64,000 nt of DNA from Flavobacterium sp. 1355. GTDB taxonomy: Bacteria; Bacteroidota; Bacteroidia; Flavobacteriales; Flavobacteriaceae. Each line of letters starts with the position of its first letter. The stretch's first letter is position 1. This document shows, one piece after another, positions 34,959 to 43,304 of the stretch. The stretch covers positions 1 through 64,000 of the forward strand of contig NZ_JAFICC010000012.1 of NCBI RefSeq assembly GCF_017833415.1, in the 5' to 3' direction. The notes under the pieces are model-generated. The model ran no database searches. It was not told the DNA's origin and saw only the letters and a program-made list of their open reading frames with translations. A program made the translations under genes and the position numbers.

Positions 34959-35870
34959 ATGGCTGAAAATGTACTAATTACTGGCGGCACAGGATTTATT
35001 GGCAAATGCTTAACAGAAGTATTAATTGCGAATGGTTTTTCTGTATCTGTTTTGAGCCGGAGAGAAAGAAAAAACACTGAATTTATTACGTATTACAAAT
35101 GGAATTTAAAACAGAATTATATTGATGAAAATGCAATTTTAAATGCTGATTATATCATTCATCTTGCGGGCGAAGGAATTGTAGAAAAGCGATGGACAAA
35201 TAATCGAAAAAAAGCAATTTTAGAAAGCCGTACAAAACCAATTGAGCTCATTTATTCTATTCTGCAAAAAAATAACGAAACACTAAAAGCATTCGTTTCC
35301 TCTTCGGCAGTTGGAATTTATGGTGCTGTTACCAGTCAAAAAATCTGTACCGAATTTACGCTTCCTGCCAATGACTTTTTAGGAATTACCTGCCAGATTT
35401 GGGAAGACACTGTCGACAAAATCGGGTCGTTAGGAATCAGGACTGTAAAAATCAGGACCGGAATTGTTTTAGGAAAAGATGAAGGCTTCCTGAAAAAAGT
35501 AGCTCCGAGTTTTAAAGCTGGCTTTGGCTCAGTTTTAGGATCAGGAAAACAATATTTGCCCTGGATTCATATTAAGGATCTGGCTAATATTTATTTAAAA
35601 TCAATAACAGACACCCAAATGCATGGCCCTTATAATGCAGCTGTTACAGATAATACCACAAATTTGACTTTCTCCAGAATACTGGCCAATTTATATGGCT
35701 ATTCAATTTGGCTTCCAAAAATTCCTAAATTCATCCTTAAAGTTGTTTTGGGCGAAATGAGTGTCGCCGTTCTGAAAGGGCAAAGGGTTTCTTCTGAAAA
35801 AATAAAAAAAGAAGGTTTTGAGTTTCAATTTACAGATATCGAAACAGCACTTTCTGACTGCATAAAGTAA
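34959..35870 (+). CDS. TIGR01777-type NAD-dependent epimerase (SDR39U1 family)
   Basis: A 303-residue atypical short-chain dehydrogenase. The NAD(P)-binding motif GGTGFIGKCL is near residue 8, HLAGEGIVEKRWTNNRK follows, and SSAVGIYG holds the catalytic-region Ser and Tyr. The C-terminal DUF1731 piece (PKFILKVVLGEMSVAVLKGQ) is typical. The substrate is unknown for the family. In plants and cyanobacteria the homologues affect cell division, but that cannot be transferred here. Confidence 0.9.
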   Translation: MAENVLITGGTGFIGKCLTEVLIANGFSVSVLSRRERKNTEFITYYKWNLKQNYIDENAILNADYIIHLAGEGIVEKRWTNNRKKAILESRTKPIELIYSILQKNNETLKAFVSSSAVGIYGAVTSQKICTEFTLPANDFLGITCQIWEDTVDKIGSLGIRTVKIRTGIVLGKDEGFLKKVAPSFKAGFGSVLGSGKQYLPWIHIKDLANIYLKSITDTQMHGPYNAAVTDNTTNLTFSRILANLYGYSIWLPKIPKFILKVVLGEMSVAVLKGQRVSSEKIKKEGFEFQFTDIETALSDCIK

Positions 35871-35874
35871 ATCC

Positions 35875-36414
35875 CTATTTCATTATCCCGCTTAAATCTG
35901 TCTGGACTGTTTTTGAAATTTTATTGGCTACCATATAAGGAATTTCGATATTAAAATCAGATACTGATAACGGAAAATTAGACAGAATTTGTATTCCTTC
36001 AGGCACTTTTTTAATCTGCGCTTTTACAGAAATGACTTTGTATTTTCCATGAAGGTAAAGTTTTCCCTTTACATCATATTCTTTTTCAACTTCATTAATA
36101 TCTTTCAAATCAAACTTTTCAATTTTTCCTTTAAAAACTGCTTTTGGATAGCGGTTGCTTTCAATATAATTATCATTAAAATGTTCCTGCATTAAGTCCA
36201 TTTTAAAACGAAAATCTTTGATTACAGCACTACAGATAAGCATACTGGTTTCAGGTTCTAGAATAATAGTTCCGAGTTTATTTACTGCTTTTACTTCTTC
36301 AAAAAAAGGAACAGAGGCTTCAAAATTTATAATTGCCGAAGTGGTTTTAAATTTATCCTGAGCCAGTATAGAAAATGCAGTAAAGAGTAAAATAAATAAA
36401 GTAGTTCTTTTCAT
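35875..36414 (-). CDS. YceI-family secreted protein
   Basis: A 179-residue protein with a cleavable signal (ending SILAQ). The lipocalin-like YceI barrel includes FKTTSAIINFEASV, a FNDNYIESNRYPKAVFKG motif and DVKGKLYLHGKYK. YceI proteins bind isoprenoid-like ligands such as polyprenols in the periplasm. The ligand here is unknown. It converges with the epimerase gene 4 bp away. Confidence 0.85.
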   Translation of the reverse strand: MKRTTLFILLFTAFSILAQDKFKTTSAIINFEASVPFFEEVKAVNKLGTIILEPETSMLICSAVIKDFRFKMDLMQEHFNDNYIESNRYPKAVFKGKIEKFDLKDINEVEKEYDVKGKLYLHGKYKVISVKAQIKKVPEGIQILSNFPLSVSDFNIEIPYMVANKISKTVQTDLSGIMK

Positions 36415-36500
36415 AATCGTCAGTAATTAAACAATTATGTCATTTGATTATTTTATTTAAGAGAAGAAAAACTAAATTTAACCAGGTCTGAAAAAAAAAT

Positions 36501-36571
36501 CAAATGGCAATACTCCGTGAAAGTTTTAAGCAAATGCCTAATACTTAAAATTACGAAATTATTGCCATTTG
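36501..36571. repeat. Perfect 11-bp inverted repeat in an intergenic gap
   Basis: CAAATGGCAAT (36501-36511) and ATTGCCATTTG (36561-36571) are separated by 49 nt. They lie in the 238-bp gap between the YceI and VOC genes. The interior has no gene. Function unknown. Confidence 0.5.
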
Positions 36572-36652
36572 GGTTGCGGTTTTACTGCTAAATATTTGTG
36601 AAAATTTTCAAATATCAAATACCAAATTTTGATTTGAAATCTGATGCTGCAG

Positions 36653-37045
36653 TTATTTCATTTCGGTACAGATTTCGATCAAAAAACCATTCAGGTCACG
36701 AATATAGGACACTATTTGTCCCCATGGTTTCTGAGTTGGTTCTTTTACCAAAACTGCCCCAAAAGAAGTTGCTTTTTGTACTGTTTCTGTAACATCTTCT
36801 GTAATAAAACCAATTTCTATTGCAAAAGGCTTATCTTCTAAAGTACTTTCTATAAAACCATCTTTTAGATTTTGAGCGGCTAGTTTCTTTGATGCAAAAG
36901 AAAGCGTTGTTTCTCCTGTAACTAATTCAGCATAATCATTTTCGGGTGTTATGAATTTTCTTGAGAATCCGAATGCATTTTCATAAAATGAAATTGATTC
37001 TTCGACATTCTCTACATATAATATTGTATATCCGAATTTTACCAT
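36653..37045 (-). CDS. VOC-family (glyoxalase/bleomycin-resistance-like) protein
   Basis: A 130-residue protein with two beta-alpha-beta-beta-beta modules: GYTILYVENVEESISFYENA opens the first and a second begins near EIGFITEDVTETV. The fold holds a divalent metal in dioxygenases, glyoxalases and resistance proteins. Candidate metal ligands are less clear here, apart from the C-terminal Glu in GFLIEICTE. Function cannot be specified. Confidence 0.85.
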   Translation of the reverse strand: MVKFGYTILYVENVEESISFYENAFGFSRKFITPENDYAELVTGETTLSFASKKLAAQNLKDGFIESTLEDKPFAIEIGFITEDVTETVQKATSFGAVLVKEPTQKPWGQIVSYIRDLNGFLIEICTEMK

Positions 37046-37104
37046 TTTTAAAATTTTAAAATATTATAAATAATTTTAAACTAAAGATACTATTTAGAGA
37101 AGGA

Positions 37105-37653
37105 TTATCCTATTTCCAGCAGCACATTATATTTATCCAGACTTGCCAGATCTTCAATAGAATTTACAGTGGTAATTTTAGCATGTTCTTCTATTTCTTT
37201 TTTAGCTTCTATCTGTTTAATACATTTTCTAAAACGGCGCACCTCATCAAGGCTCGAGAGTATAAGTCCCGGAACCTGTACACTCTTCCCTTCTTTATCT
37301 TTGGCAACCATCGTAAAATACGAGGAATTACAATGTTTTATTGCTCCGGTCTGAATGTTTTCTGCCTCAACGCGAATGCCAACAATCATAGAACTTCTCC
37401 CCACATAATTTACAGAGGCCTTCATGGTTACTAATTCTCCAACTTCTATTGGCTTTAAGAAATTTACTGTATCAACTGAAGCGGTAACACAATAATTTCC
37501 GGAAAACTTTGAAGCGCAGGCAAAAGCTATCTGATCTAATAAAAGCAGGATATATCCTCCATGAATTTTTCCACTAAAATTAGTGTGTGAAGGCAGCATT
37601 AGCTCAGAAATACTTACTTTGGATGAAGAAACGGGTTTAAAATCGGCAGTCAT
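37105..37653 (-). CDS. Acyl-CoA thioesterase, hotdog fold
   Basis: A 182-residue YciA/Acot-like protein. The hotdog helix and catalytic-site segment is NFSGKIHGGYILLLLDQIAF with the active Asp, followed by VDTVNFLKPIEVGELV. The C-terminal ~40 residues extend beyond the domain. It should hydrolyse acyl-CoA thioesters; chain-length preference is unknown. It lies 28 bp from the rmuC gene, both leftward. Confidence 0.9.
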   Translation of the reverse strand: MTADFKPVSSSKVSISELMLPSHTNFSGKIHGGYILLLLDQIAFACASKFSGNYCVTASVDTVNFLKPIEVGELVTMKASVNYVGRSSMIVGIRVEAENIQTGAIKHCNSSYFTMVAKDKEGKSVQVPGLILSSLDEVRRFRKCIKQIEAKKEIEEHAKITTVNSIEDLASLDKYNVLLEIG

Positions 37654-37681
37654 GTTTTTGTTTTTGGGGTTTGTTTTTATT

Positions 37682-39055
37682 TTAATCTAATACTTGATTT
37701 TCCTCAGAGTTTGAAGCTCTGGCCAGAATATTTTCGGGAAGTGCTTTTTTTGCCTTTGCTCCCATTTTTTTTAATTTTTCAACGCTCGAAATTAAATTTC
37801 CGCGACCATCCACCAATTTACTCATAGCGTTTTCATATTCGGTTTTTGAGTCTTTAATTTTATTGCCAATCCTTACTAAATCGATCACAAAACCTTCAAA
37901 TTTATCATACAGTGCACCCGCCTGTCTGGCAATTTCAAATGCATTTTCCTGTTGTTTTTGGTTGGCCCACATACTGTCGATCGTTCGCAGAGTTGCTAAT
38001 AAGGTACTTGGTGTTACAATTACAATGTTTCTGTCGAATGCTCTGTTGTATAATGTAGAATCTTCATTTAGTGCAATGGCAAAAGCAGGTTCTATCGGAA
38101 TAAAAAGCAATACAAAATCAGGGCTTTCTATTTGGTACAGATCATGGTAATTTTTATTTCCAAGCTGTTCTACATGCCTTTTTATAGAGTTAACATGTTC
38201 TTTTAATAAATCAATCTTTAAAATATCTGATTCTTCGTTGATCCATTTCTCATAAGCTACCAGAGATACTTTAGAATCAACAATCATTTTTTTCCCATCC
38301 GGCAGATTGATTACTACGTCCGGAAAAACCCTTGCTCCTTCTGAGTTGGTAAAACTTTGCTGTACTTCATATTCGCGTCCTTTTTCGAGGCCGGATTTTT
38401 CAAGAACACGTTCCAACACCAGCTCACCCCAATTGCCCTGCATTTTGCTGTCGCCTTTCAACGCTTTGGTTAAGTTTAATGTTTCCTTGCTCATTTGCGC
38501 ATTCATTTCGCTCAAACCAACAATCTGTTGGCGCAAAGCTGCATGATAATCGATGCTTTCTTTGTGGGTCTGCTCTACTTTTTGTTCAAAACCATGAATT
38601 TTATCCTGCAGGGGCAAAAGGATATTTTTCATGTTTTCGCTGTTTTGTTCTGTAAATTTTGCCGATTTTTCTTCGAGAATCTTATTGGCTAAGTTTTCAA
38701 ATTCTTTGGTGAATTTTTCCTGTAATTCGGTGATTTCGTTTTTTTGTTCCTTATGTCGTTCCCATAAATTTTCAAAATCTACTTCTTTTTTAGAAAGCTG
38801 AATAGCCAGACTGTCTTTTTCTGTCCTGATATTTTCTTTATCCGTATTATTTAGCTGAAGCTGTTTTTCAAAAATAGTTCTTTCCTTGTCAAACTGCTCT
38901 TTCTGCAATTCAAATTGATTTGCCATTGCTGTCAGTCTTTCGTTCAGGCTCACTTTTTCGGCCTGTGACTTAGCAGAATACAAAAGCTTTCCTAAATAGA
39001 TCCCCAGGAATAATGCTACTATAAAAACCAATAAAAACGGAAGAAAATCAAACAT
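37682..39055 (-). CDS. rmuC: DNA recombination protein RmuC
   Basis: A 457-residue membrane-anchored nuclease-like protein. It has one N-terminal helix (about 4-22), a long coiled coil (about 25-170), and the RmuC domain (about 180-420) with MQGNWGELVLERVLEKSGL, MIVDSKVSLVAYE and LLFIPIEPAFAIAL. RmuC limits inversion of short inverted repeats in E. coli, which is notable given the many inverted repeats in this genome. The acidic and Lys residues of the PD-(D/E)xK-like core are present. Confidence 0.93.
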   Translation of the reverse strand: MFDFLPFLLVFIVALFLGIYLGKLLYSAKSQAEKVSLNERLTAMANQFELQKEQFDKERTIFEKQLQLNNTDKENIRTEKDSLAIQLSKKEVDFENLWERHKEQKNEITELQEKFTKEFENLANKILEEKSAKFTEQNSENMKNILLPLQDKIHGFEQKVEQTHKESIDYHAALRQQIVGLSEMNAQMSKETLNLTKALKGDSKMQGNWGELVLERVLEKSGLEKGREYEVQQSFTNSEGARVFPDVVINLPDGKKMIVDSKVSLVAYEKWINEESDILKIDLLKEHVNSIKRHVEQLGNKNYHDLYQIESPDFVLLFIPIEPAFAIALNEDSTLYNRAFDRNIVIVTPSTLLATLRTIDSMWANQKQQENAFEIARQAGALYDKFEGFVIDLVRIGNKIKDSKTEYENAMSKLVDGRGNLISSVEKLKKMGAKAKKALPENILARASNSEENQVLD

Positions 39056-39239
39056 AACTAAGTTTATTTTTAAGTAAAAGTACGCAATAATACGTAGTTC
39101 GAAATTTTAAAATTCAAATATCACTAATTTCCAAATTCACTAAGATTTTGAAACATTTTTTTAATATATAAATATTCGTCTTACGCAACCATTCAAAAAG
39201 AACAACATCTTGTAAATATAAACTAATAAAAAAAATATC

Positions 39240-40121
39240 ATGAAAAAATTAATACTAGGCTTATTTATAGCTTTTGGAATTAGCGCTTGCTCCCTGAACA
39301 ATGATGATCTTAATGTTGATTGTGGATCTAATGTAGATGTAGCTTTTACTGGTTTTCCGCTTTTGTGTAATTATAGTGTAAAAACATTACCAAATAATCC
39401 TGTTGCAATACAAATTAAATCGGAACAGGAACTACTTGCCGATTTTACAAAACATGCCAATACATGTCCAAATCCGAGTGACCCTACAATCGATTTTACC
39501 AAGTACCACCTGGTAGGAATATTTGCTGGAGCAAAACCTACCAGCGGATATGCGATAAAAATAACTTCTATAGTAGAAAACGGTTGCGAAATGGTTATTA
39601 ACTTTTTTGAAAAAGCACCTCAGACCGGAGAAGCTATAACCTCAACTCCTACGTATCCTACAGATTTTATTTTGATTCCTAAAACAGCTAAAAGATTGTT
39701 TTTTAACAGAGTTCAGGCAAGTCCTGACAACATCGTGATCGGTAGTTTTGCAAGTCAGTGTACGGGAGCTGATTGTCAGAAATTCTTCCAGCTGAATGAT
39801 TATAATATTTTGAAATTTCAAAATGTGGTAGCAGGAAGTTACGATTTTGGCCAATACAAATATACTGCAAAAACCAAAATTGGTGAATATACTTTATTTT
39901 CAAAAAGTATCACTGCTGAAATTGCTGCACTAAAAGGACAAACTAAAACATACGGTAATCCGAATACATCTGAGCAGGGTGGTGTTTATTTTGAATTACA
40001 CCAGGGTTCAAGTGTTACCAAAATCTATATTGATAATGCAGATACTGCAGATCAGACTTCTGAAATAAAAGCATTCAAAAAAGCAATTAAGGATAAAATT
40101 ACTGCTTTAAATAACAACTAA
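39240..40121 (+). CDS. Lipoprotein with PrcB-like domain
   Basis: A 293-residue predicted lipoprotein lipidated at C17 (ISACSLNNDD). A PrcB C-terminal-like domain occupies about 55-160, with VGIFAGAKPTSGYAIKI and TYPTDFILIPK. The remaining part (about 165-290) is an unassigned beta-rich region ending in a short charged helix. PrcB domains occur in protease-associated and envelope proteins, and a specific role cannot be given. It is transcribed alone, ahead of a sigma factor gene. Confidence 0.75.
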   Translation: MKKLILGLFIAFGISACSLNNDDLNVDCGSNVDVAFTGFPLLCNYSVKTLPNNPVAIQIKSEQELLADFTKHANTCPNPSDPTIDFTKYHLVGIFAGAKPTSGYAIKITSIVENGCEMVINFFEKAPQTGEAITSTPTYPTDFILIPKTAKRLFFNRVQASPDNIVIGSFASQCTGADCQKFFQLNDYNILKFQNVVAGSYDFGQYKYTAKTKIGEYTLFSKSITAEIAALKGQTKTYGNPNTSEQGGVYFELHQGSSVTKIYIDNADTADQTSEIKAFKKAIKDKITALNNN

Positions 40122-40277
40122 CAACATCTCTGATTTGGATTCATGACATACTTCATGCATTCGGAAGATATTGATAATCAAAATTTAAACAGTTAATGTC
40201 TGATTCTAAACTATTCACAAAAAATAGTTTTATGAGTTAAAAAAACTAATTTTGCCAAAACAAATCTAACCACTTTT

Positions 40278-40829
40278 TTGAAAGACGATTTAGAAATATA
40301 TATTAAGCAATGTATGCAAAATGAAAGAGCAGGACAACTCAAAATTTATGAGTTGTTCTCTCCCATTTTGTATGGTATCTGTTTGAAATATATGAAAAAC
40401 GAAGATGATGCCAAAGATGTTTTTCAGGAGGCCTTTGTGATAGTTTTTCAGAAAATAAGCCAATACAAATTTGAAGGTAGTTTTGAAGGCTGGCTAAAAC
40501 GTATTTTCATTAATAAGCTTATTGAAACTCTTAATAAAAAGAAAAAGGAAAATTTCTTTTTGGATGTCTTTGATCCTGATACTGATTTTGTAGAAGAAGA
40601 GGAATTGGATATCGCCCCGATTCAGCAGGAAAAATTATTAGAGTTTATTCGTGATCTTCCCGATCAGTACCGGACTGTTTTTAACCTGTATGTTTTTGAA
40701 AAAATGAAACACAAAGAAATAGCCGAATTACTAAAAATCTCTGAGGGAACATCAAAATCAAATTTAAACCGAGCAAAGCGAATTTTGCAAAAAAGAATTT
40801 TGAGCATAAAAAATTTTAAAACAGCATGA
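40278..40829 (+). CDS. ECF-type RNA polymerase sigma factor
   Basis: A 183-residue sigma-70 family protein with region 2 (LYGICLKYMKNEDDAKDVFQ) and region 4 (LPDQYRTVFNLYVFEKMKHK, then EIAELLKISEGTSKSNL). The start is TTG at 40278; the next ATG would trim 12 residues at the edge of region 2. The downstream gene overlaps by 4 bp and encodes an anti-sigma-like membrane protein, which suggests direct control of its activity. Confidence 0.9.
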   Translation: MKDDLEIYIKQCMQNERAGQLKIYELFSPILYGICLKYMKNEDDAKDVFQEAFVIVFQKISQYKFEGSFEGWLKRIFINKLIETLNKKKKENFFLDVFDPDTDFVEEEELDIAPIQQEKLLEFIRDLPDQYRTVFNLYVFEKMKHKEIAELLKISEGTSKSNLNRAKRILQKRILSIKNFKTA

Positions 40830-42661
40830 AAAAGCAAAACATAGAAAATATTTTTTCATCAATGGAAAACTTTTCCAATGTTCCGCCACCGGAATTGTGG
40901 GATAAGATTGAGGAAAAATTAAACAAACCTAAAAAGAAAAAGAGAGCAATTCTTTGGTGGTCGGCTGCTGCATGCTTATTATTAGGACTTATGCTGCCTT
41001 CTGTTCTGTATTTTAATTCAGTATCATCTGATATTAAAAATAATGCCCCTTTAGAAAACAACAGTGTTGTTCTTGATGAAAATAAAATAGATATAAACCA
41101 AACCAGAACTATTCCCGGGGATGAAAATAAAAGCATTAATCAAAAATCAAACAATCAAAATAAACCTTTAGAAAAAAACCCGGTTACGACTAATACTGAA
41201 AAAATTAATCAAAGACAGGAAAATGCTGTTGCTGATGCTTCAAACATAATTGAAACAAAAGTTTCGGCAAAAAAATCAAGTGTTGGAAATAAAAATACAA
41301 ATGAAACTTTGGCTGAAAAATCATCAATTTCAGAAAAAGAAAATTCATTTAATACTTCATCAAAAGAAGGAAATGCAAATGATGCTGTGGCTGAGAAAAC
41401 ATCACCTACAGGAAATCATAATGCATTCGATTCATCATCAAAAAACCAACTGTTAAATTCTAAAAAAGAAAATATAAATCAGGCTGCAACTGAGAAAATA
41501 TTAATTTCAGGAAATCATAATGGGTTCAACTCATCATCAAAAAATCAAATTGCAGATGTTGAGAAAAAGAATGCGAATAAAATCCTGGCAGAAAAAACAT
41601 TTAGTTCAGGAAAACAAAATCCATTTAATTCAACTTCGAAAAATCAGGTAGCAAATTCTCTTTTTGAGTCAAAACCGAATACAAAGAGCAATAAAACCAA
41701 TACTAATTTAGCCTTAAACTCTTTGTCTCAGATTGTAAGCACTGAATTAAATAATAAAGCAAAGAAAGATACAGGTATTAAAACGAACGAAAACGAGTCT
41801 GTAAACGCTGAAAAAACCATTGCTGATAATCTGCAAAAAAATTCGAAATTTATTGATGTACTCAGCAAACAGGATTCTGTACAACTGGCAGAACTTCAAA
41901 ATTTAGAAAAAGGAATCACGAATCCTGAGGATAAAAAAGAAAAAGAAACCAAACCTAAATCTGAAAGTGAAAAATGGGCAGTTCAGGTTTTTGCCGGAGT
42001 TGCTAATTCTGATAATTATAAAAATGACAAAACCTTAGGCCACGTAAACGATTCTAAACAGAGTACTACATACGGTGTAAAAACGAAATACAAAATCAAT
42101 AACAAATGGGCTGTGGGTTCGGGGTTAAAGATTAATGAATTAGGTCAAAGTATTGCTAATGTTTCGTATATGGATGTGAGTGAAAAAAATAGTGCTTTTT
42201 TTAGTCCGTCAGCGTATTTTGTCAAAAATGTAGCAGCACCTCAGATCGCCAATAACAGAAGCTATGTGTTTGTTTCTAACACTACAAAAGATGCTTTGGT
42301 AAGTGAGAATGTTCAAACCGGTAATCTGGATCAAAGTTTGCGTTACATCGAAATGCCGTTGGAAGTTTCTTATGCAGTTTTTAACAAAAACAGAACGAAT
42401 ATAAGTCTGAACACAGGAGGTTTTGTAGGGAAACTGATTTCTAATAATGTAGCTTTGGACGGTACCTCTATAGGAAAAAATCTTGATGCCAATGATTTTG
42501 TTTACGGGTCTGTTTTGAGCAGCACGGTACAATACCGCATTTACAAAAAGACAAATGTTTTTGTTGAGCCTGCTATGAATTATTATATAAATCCTTTAAA
42601 CAACCAATCTTTTAATCAGCTTCAATGGGGATTGAATTTTGGATTAAATGTTTCGTTTTAA
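40826..42661 (+). CDS. Anti-sigma-like protein joined to an outer-membrane beta-barrel domain
   Basis: A 611-residue protein translationally coupled to the sigma factor. Residues 1-45 are cytoplasmic and resemble the start of an anti-sigma factor (FSNVPPPELWDKIEEKL). One membrane helix follows (about 47-67). About 300 residues of Asn/Lys/Ser-rich linker come next, with 33-residue repeats. The C-terminal ~225 residues look like an outer-membrane barrel (WAVQVFAGVANSDNYK, and a final LNFGLNVSF ending in Phe). The layout could connect the outer membrane to the cytoplasmic sigma factor. The domain assignments are inference. Confidence 0.7.
   Translation: MKKQNIENIFSSMENFSNVPPPELWDKIEEKLNKPKKKKRAILWWSAAACLLLGLMLPSVLYFNSVSSDIKNNAPLENNSVVLDENKIDINQTRTIPGDENKSINQKSNNQNKPLEKNPVTTNTEKINQRQENAVADASNIIETKVSAKKSSVGNKNTNETLAEKSSISEKENSFNTSSKEGNANDAVAEKTSPTGNHNAFDSSSKNQLLNSKKENINQAATEKILISGNHNGFNSSSKNQIADVEKKNANKILAEKTFSSGKQNPFNSTSKNQVANSLFESKPNTKSNKTNTNLALNSLSQIVSTELNNKAKKDTGIKTNENESVNAEKTIADNLQKNSKFIDVLSKQDSVQLAELQNLEKGITNPEDKKEKETKPKSESEKWAVQVFAGVANSDNYKNDKTLGHVNDSKQSTTYGVKTKYKINNKWAVGSGLKINELGQSIANVSYMDVSEKNSAFFSPSAYFVKNVAAPQIANNRSYVFVSNTTKDALVSENVQTGNLDQSLRYIEMPLEVSYAVFNKNRTNISLNTGGFVGKLISNNVALDGTSIGKNLDANDFVYGSVLSSTVQYRIYKKTNVFVEPAMNYYINPLNNQSFNQLQWGLNFGLNVSF
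41312..41655 (+). repeat. Tandem 99-bp (33-residue) repeats inside the linker
   Basis: Units begin at 41312, 41390, 41489 and 41588 with codons for A/T-E-K. They carry a shared core like SGNHNGFNSSSKNQ. The middle two are exactly 99 bp; the first is 78 bp and the last is partial. They lengthen the periplasmic linker of the anti-sigma-like protein, so copy number could vary between strains. Confidence 0.75.
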
Positions 42662-42711
42662 TCTTTTATTTGTTGTAATTTTCCAAAAAAACAACAGAAT
42701 AATTTTATTAA

Positions 42712-43242
42712 ATGAGCATTCAAAACAACTGGAATATCAATTCAATTCCAAAAGATTTAATTACAGCCAAAGAATTGGTGTATGACTTACTGAATTTTAA
42801 TTTTACAAAACCAGAACCGGAATTAGAAAGTGCAGAATATAGTGCTTATCGTTTTCAACTGAACAATAAGCATATTTGTTTTCGCGAAGCTAAAATAACA
42901 CCCACCAAAACAGGTCAGTTTGTAACTTTATGGAAACGTAATTCGTCGTCCAAAACTATTGAACCTTTTGATGCTTCTGACAAAATTGATTTCGTCATTG
43001 TAAACGTTCGAAAAAAGGATGTTTTTGGACAGTTTATTTTTCCGCAATCTGTTTTGTTTGAAAAAGGTGTTTTTTCTACTCCAAAAAAAGAAGGAATAAG
43101 AGCAACAAGAGTTTATCCGCCGTGGGATGAAACCACAAGTAAACAAGCTCAAAAAACCCAAAGCTGGCAATTGAATTATTTTTTTGAGATTAACGACTCT
43201 TTGGATTTGAGCAAAGTCAGAAAAATATTTGAACTACATTAA
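42712..43242 (+). CDS. MepB-family protein
   Basis: A 176-residue soluble protein of the MepB family, named from the staphylococcal mepRAB operon, where its own role is unknown. Typical segments are SAEYSAYRFQLNNKHICFR, ITPTKTGQFVTLWKR and FGQFIFPQSVL. No mepA-like exporter is nearby. It ends with a terminator. Confidence 0.85.
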   Translation: MSIQNNWNINSIPKDLITAKELVYDLLNFNFTKPEPELESAEYSAYRFQLNNKHICFREAKITPTKTGQFVTLWKRNSSSKTIEPFDASDKIDFVIVNVRKKDVFGQFIFPQSVLFEKGVFSTPKKEGIRATRVYPPWDETTSKQAQKTQSWQLNYFFEINDSLDLSKVRKIFELH

Positions 43243-43253
43243 ATTTTTTATAT

Positions 43254-43292
43254 AAAAAAGCACAGGGAGCTTATTGCTGCCTGTGCTTTTTT
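43254..43292. terminator. Bidirectional terminator between convergent genes
   Basis: AAAAAAGCACAGG pairs with CCTGTGCTTTTTT across about 13 nt, with A and T flanks. It serves the mepB-like gene and the leftward T9SS gene. Confidence 0.9.
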
Positions 43293-43304
43293 AAAGAAAT
43301 CATT

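Noticed and set aside
36598-36841. Rightward open frames opposite the VOC gene
   Set aside because: They are antisense shadows of a well-supported gene and have unlikely composition.
41250-41456. Alternative-frame 68-residue peptide in the linker repeats
   Set aside because: A product of the repetitive Lys/Asn-rich DNA read in another frame.
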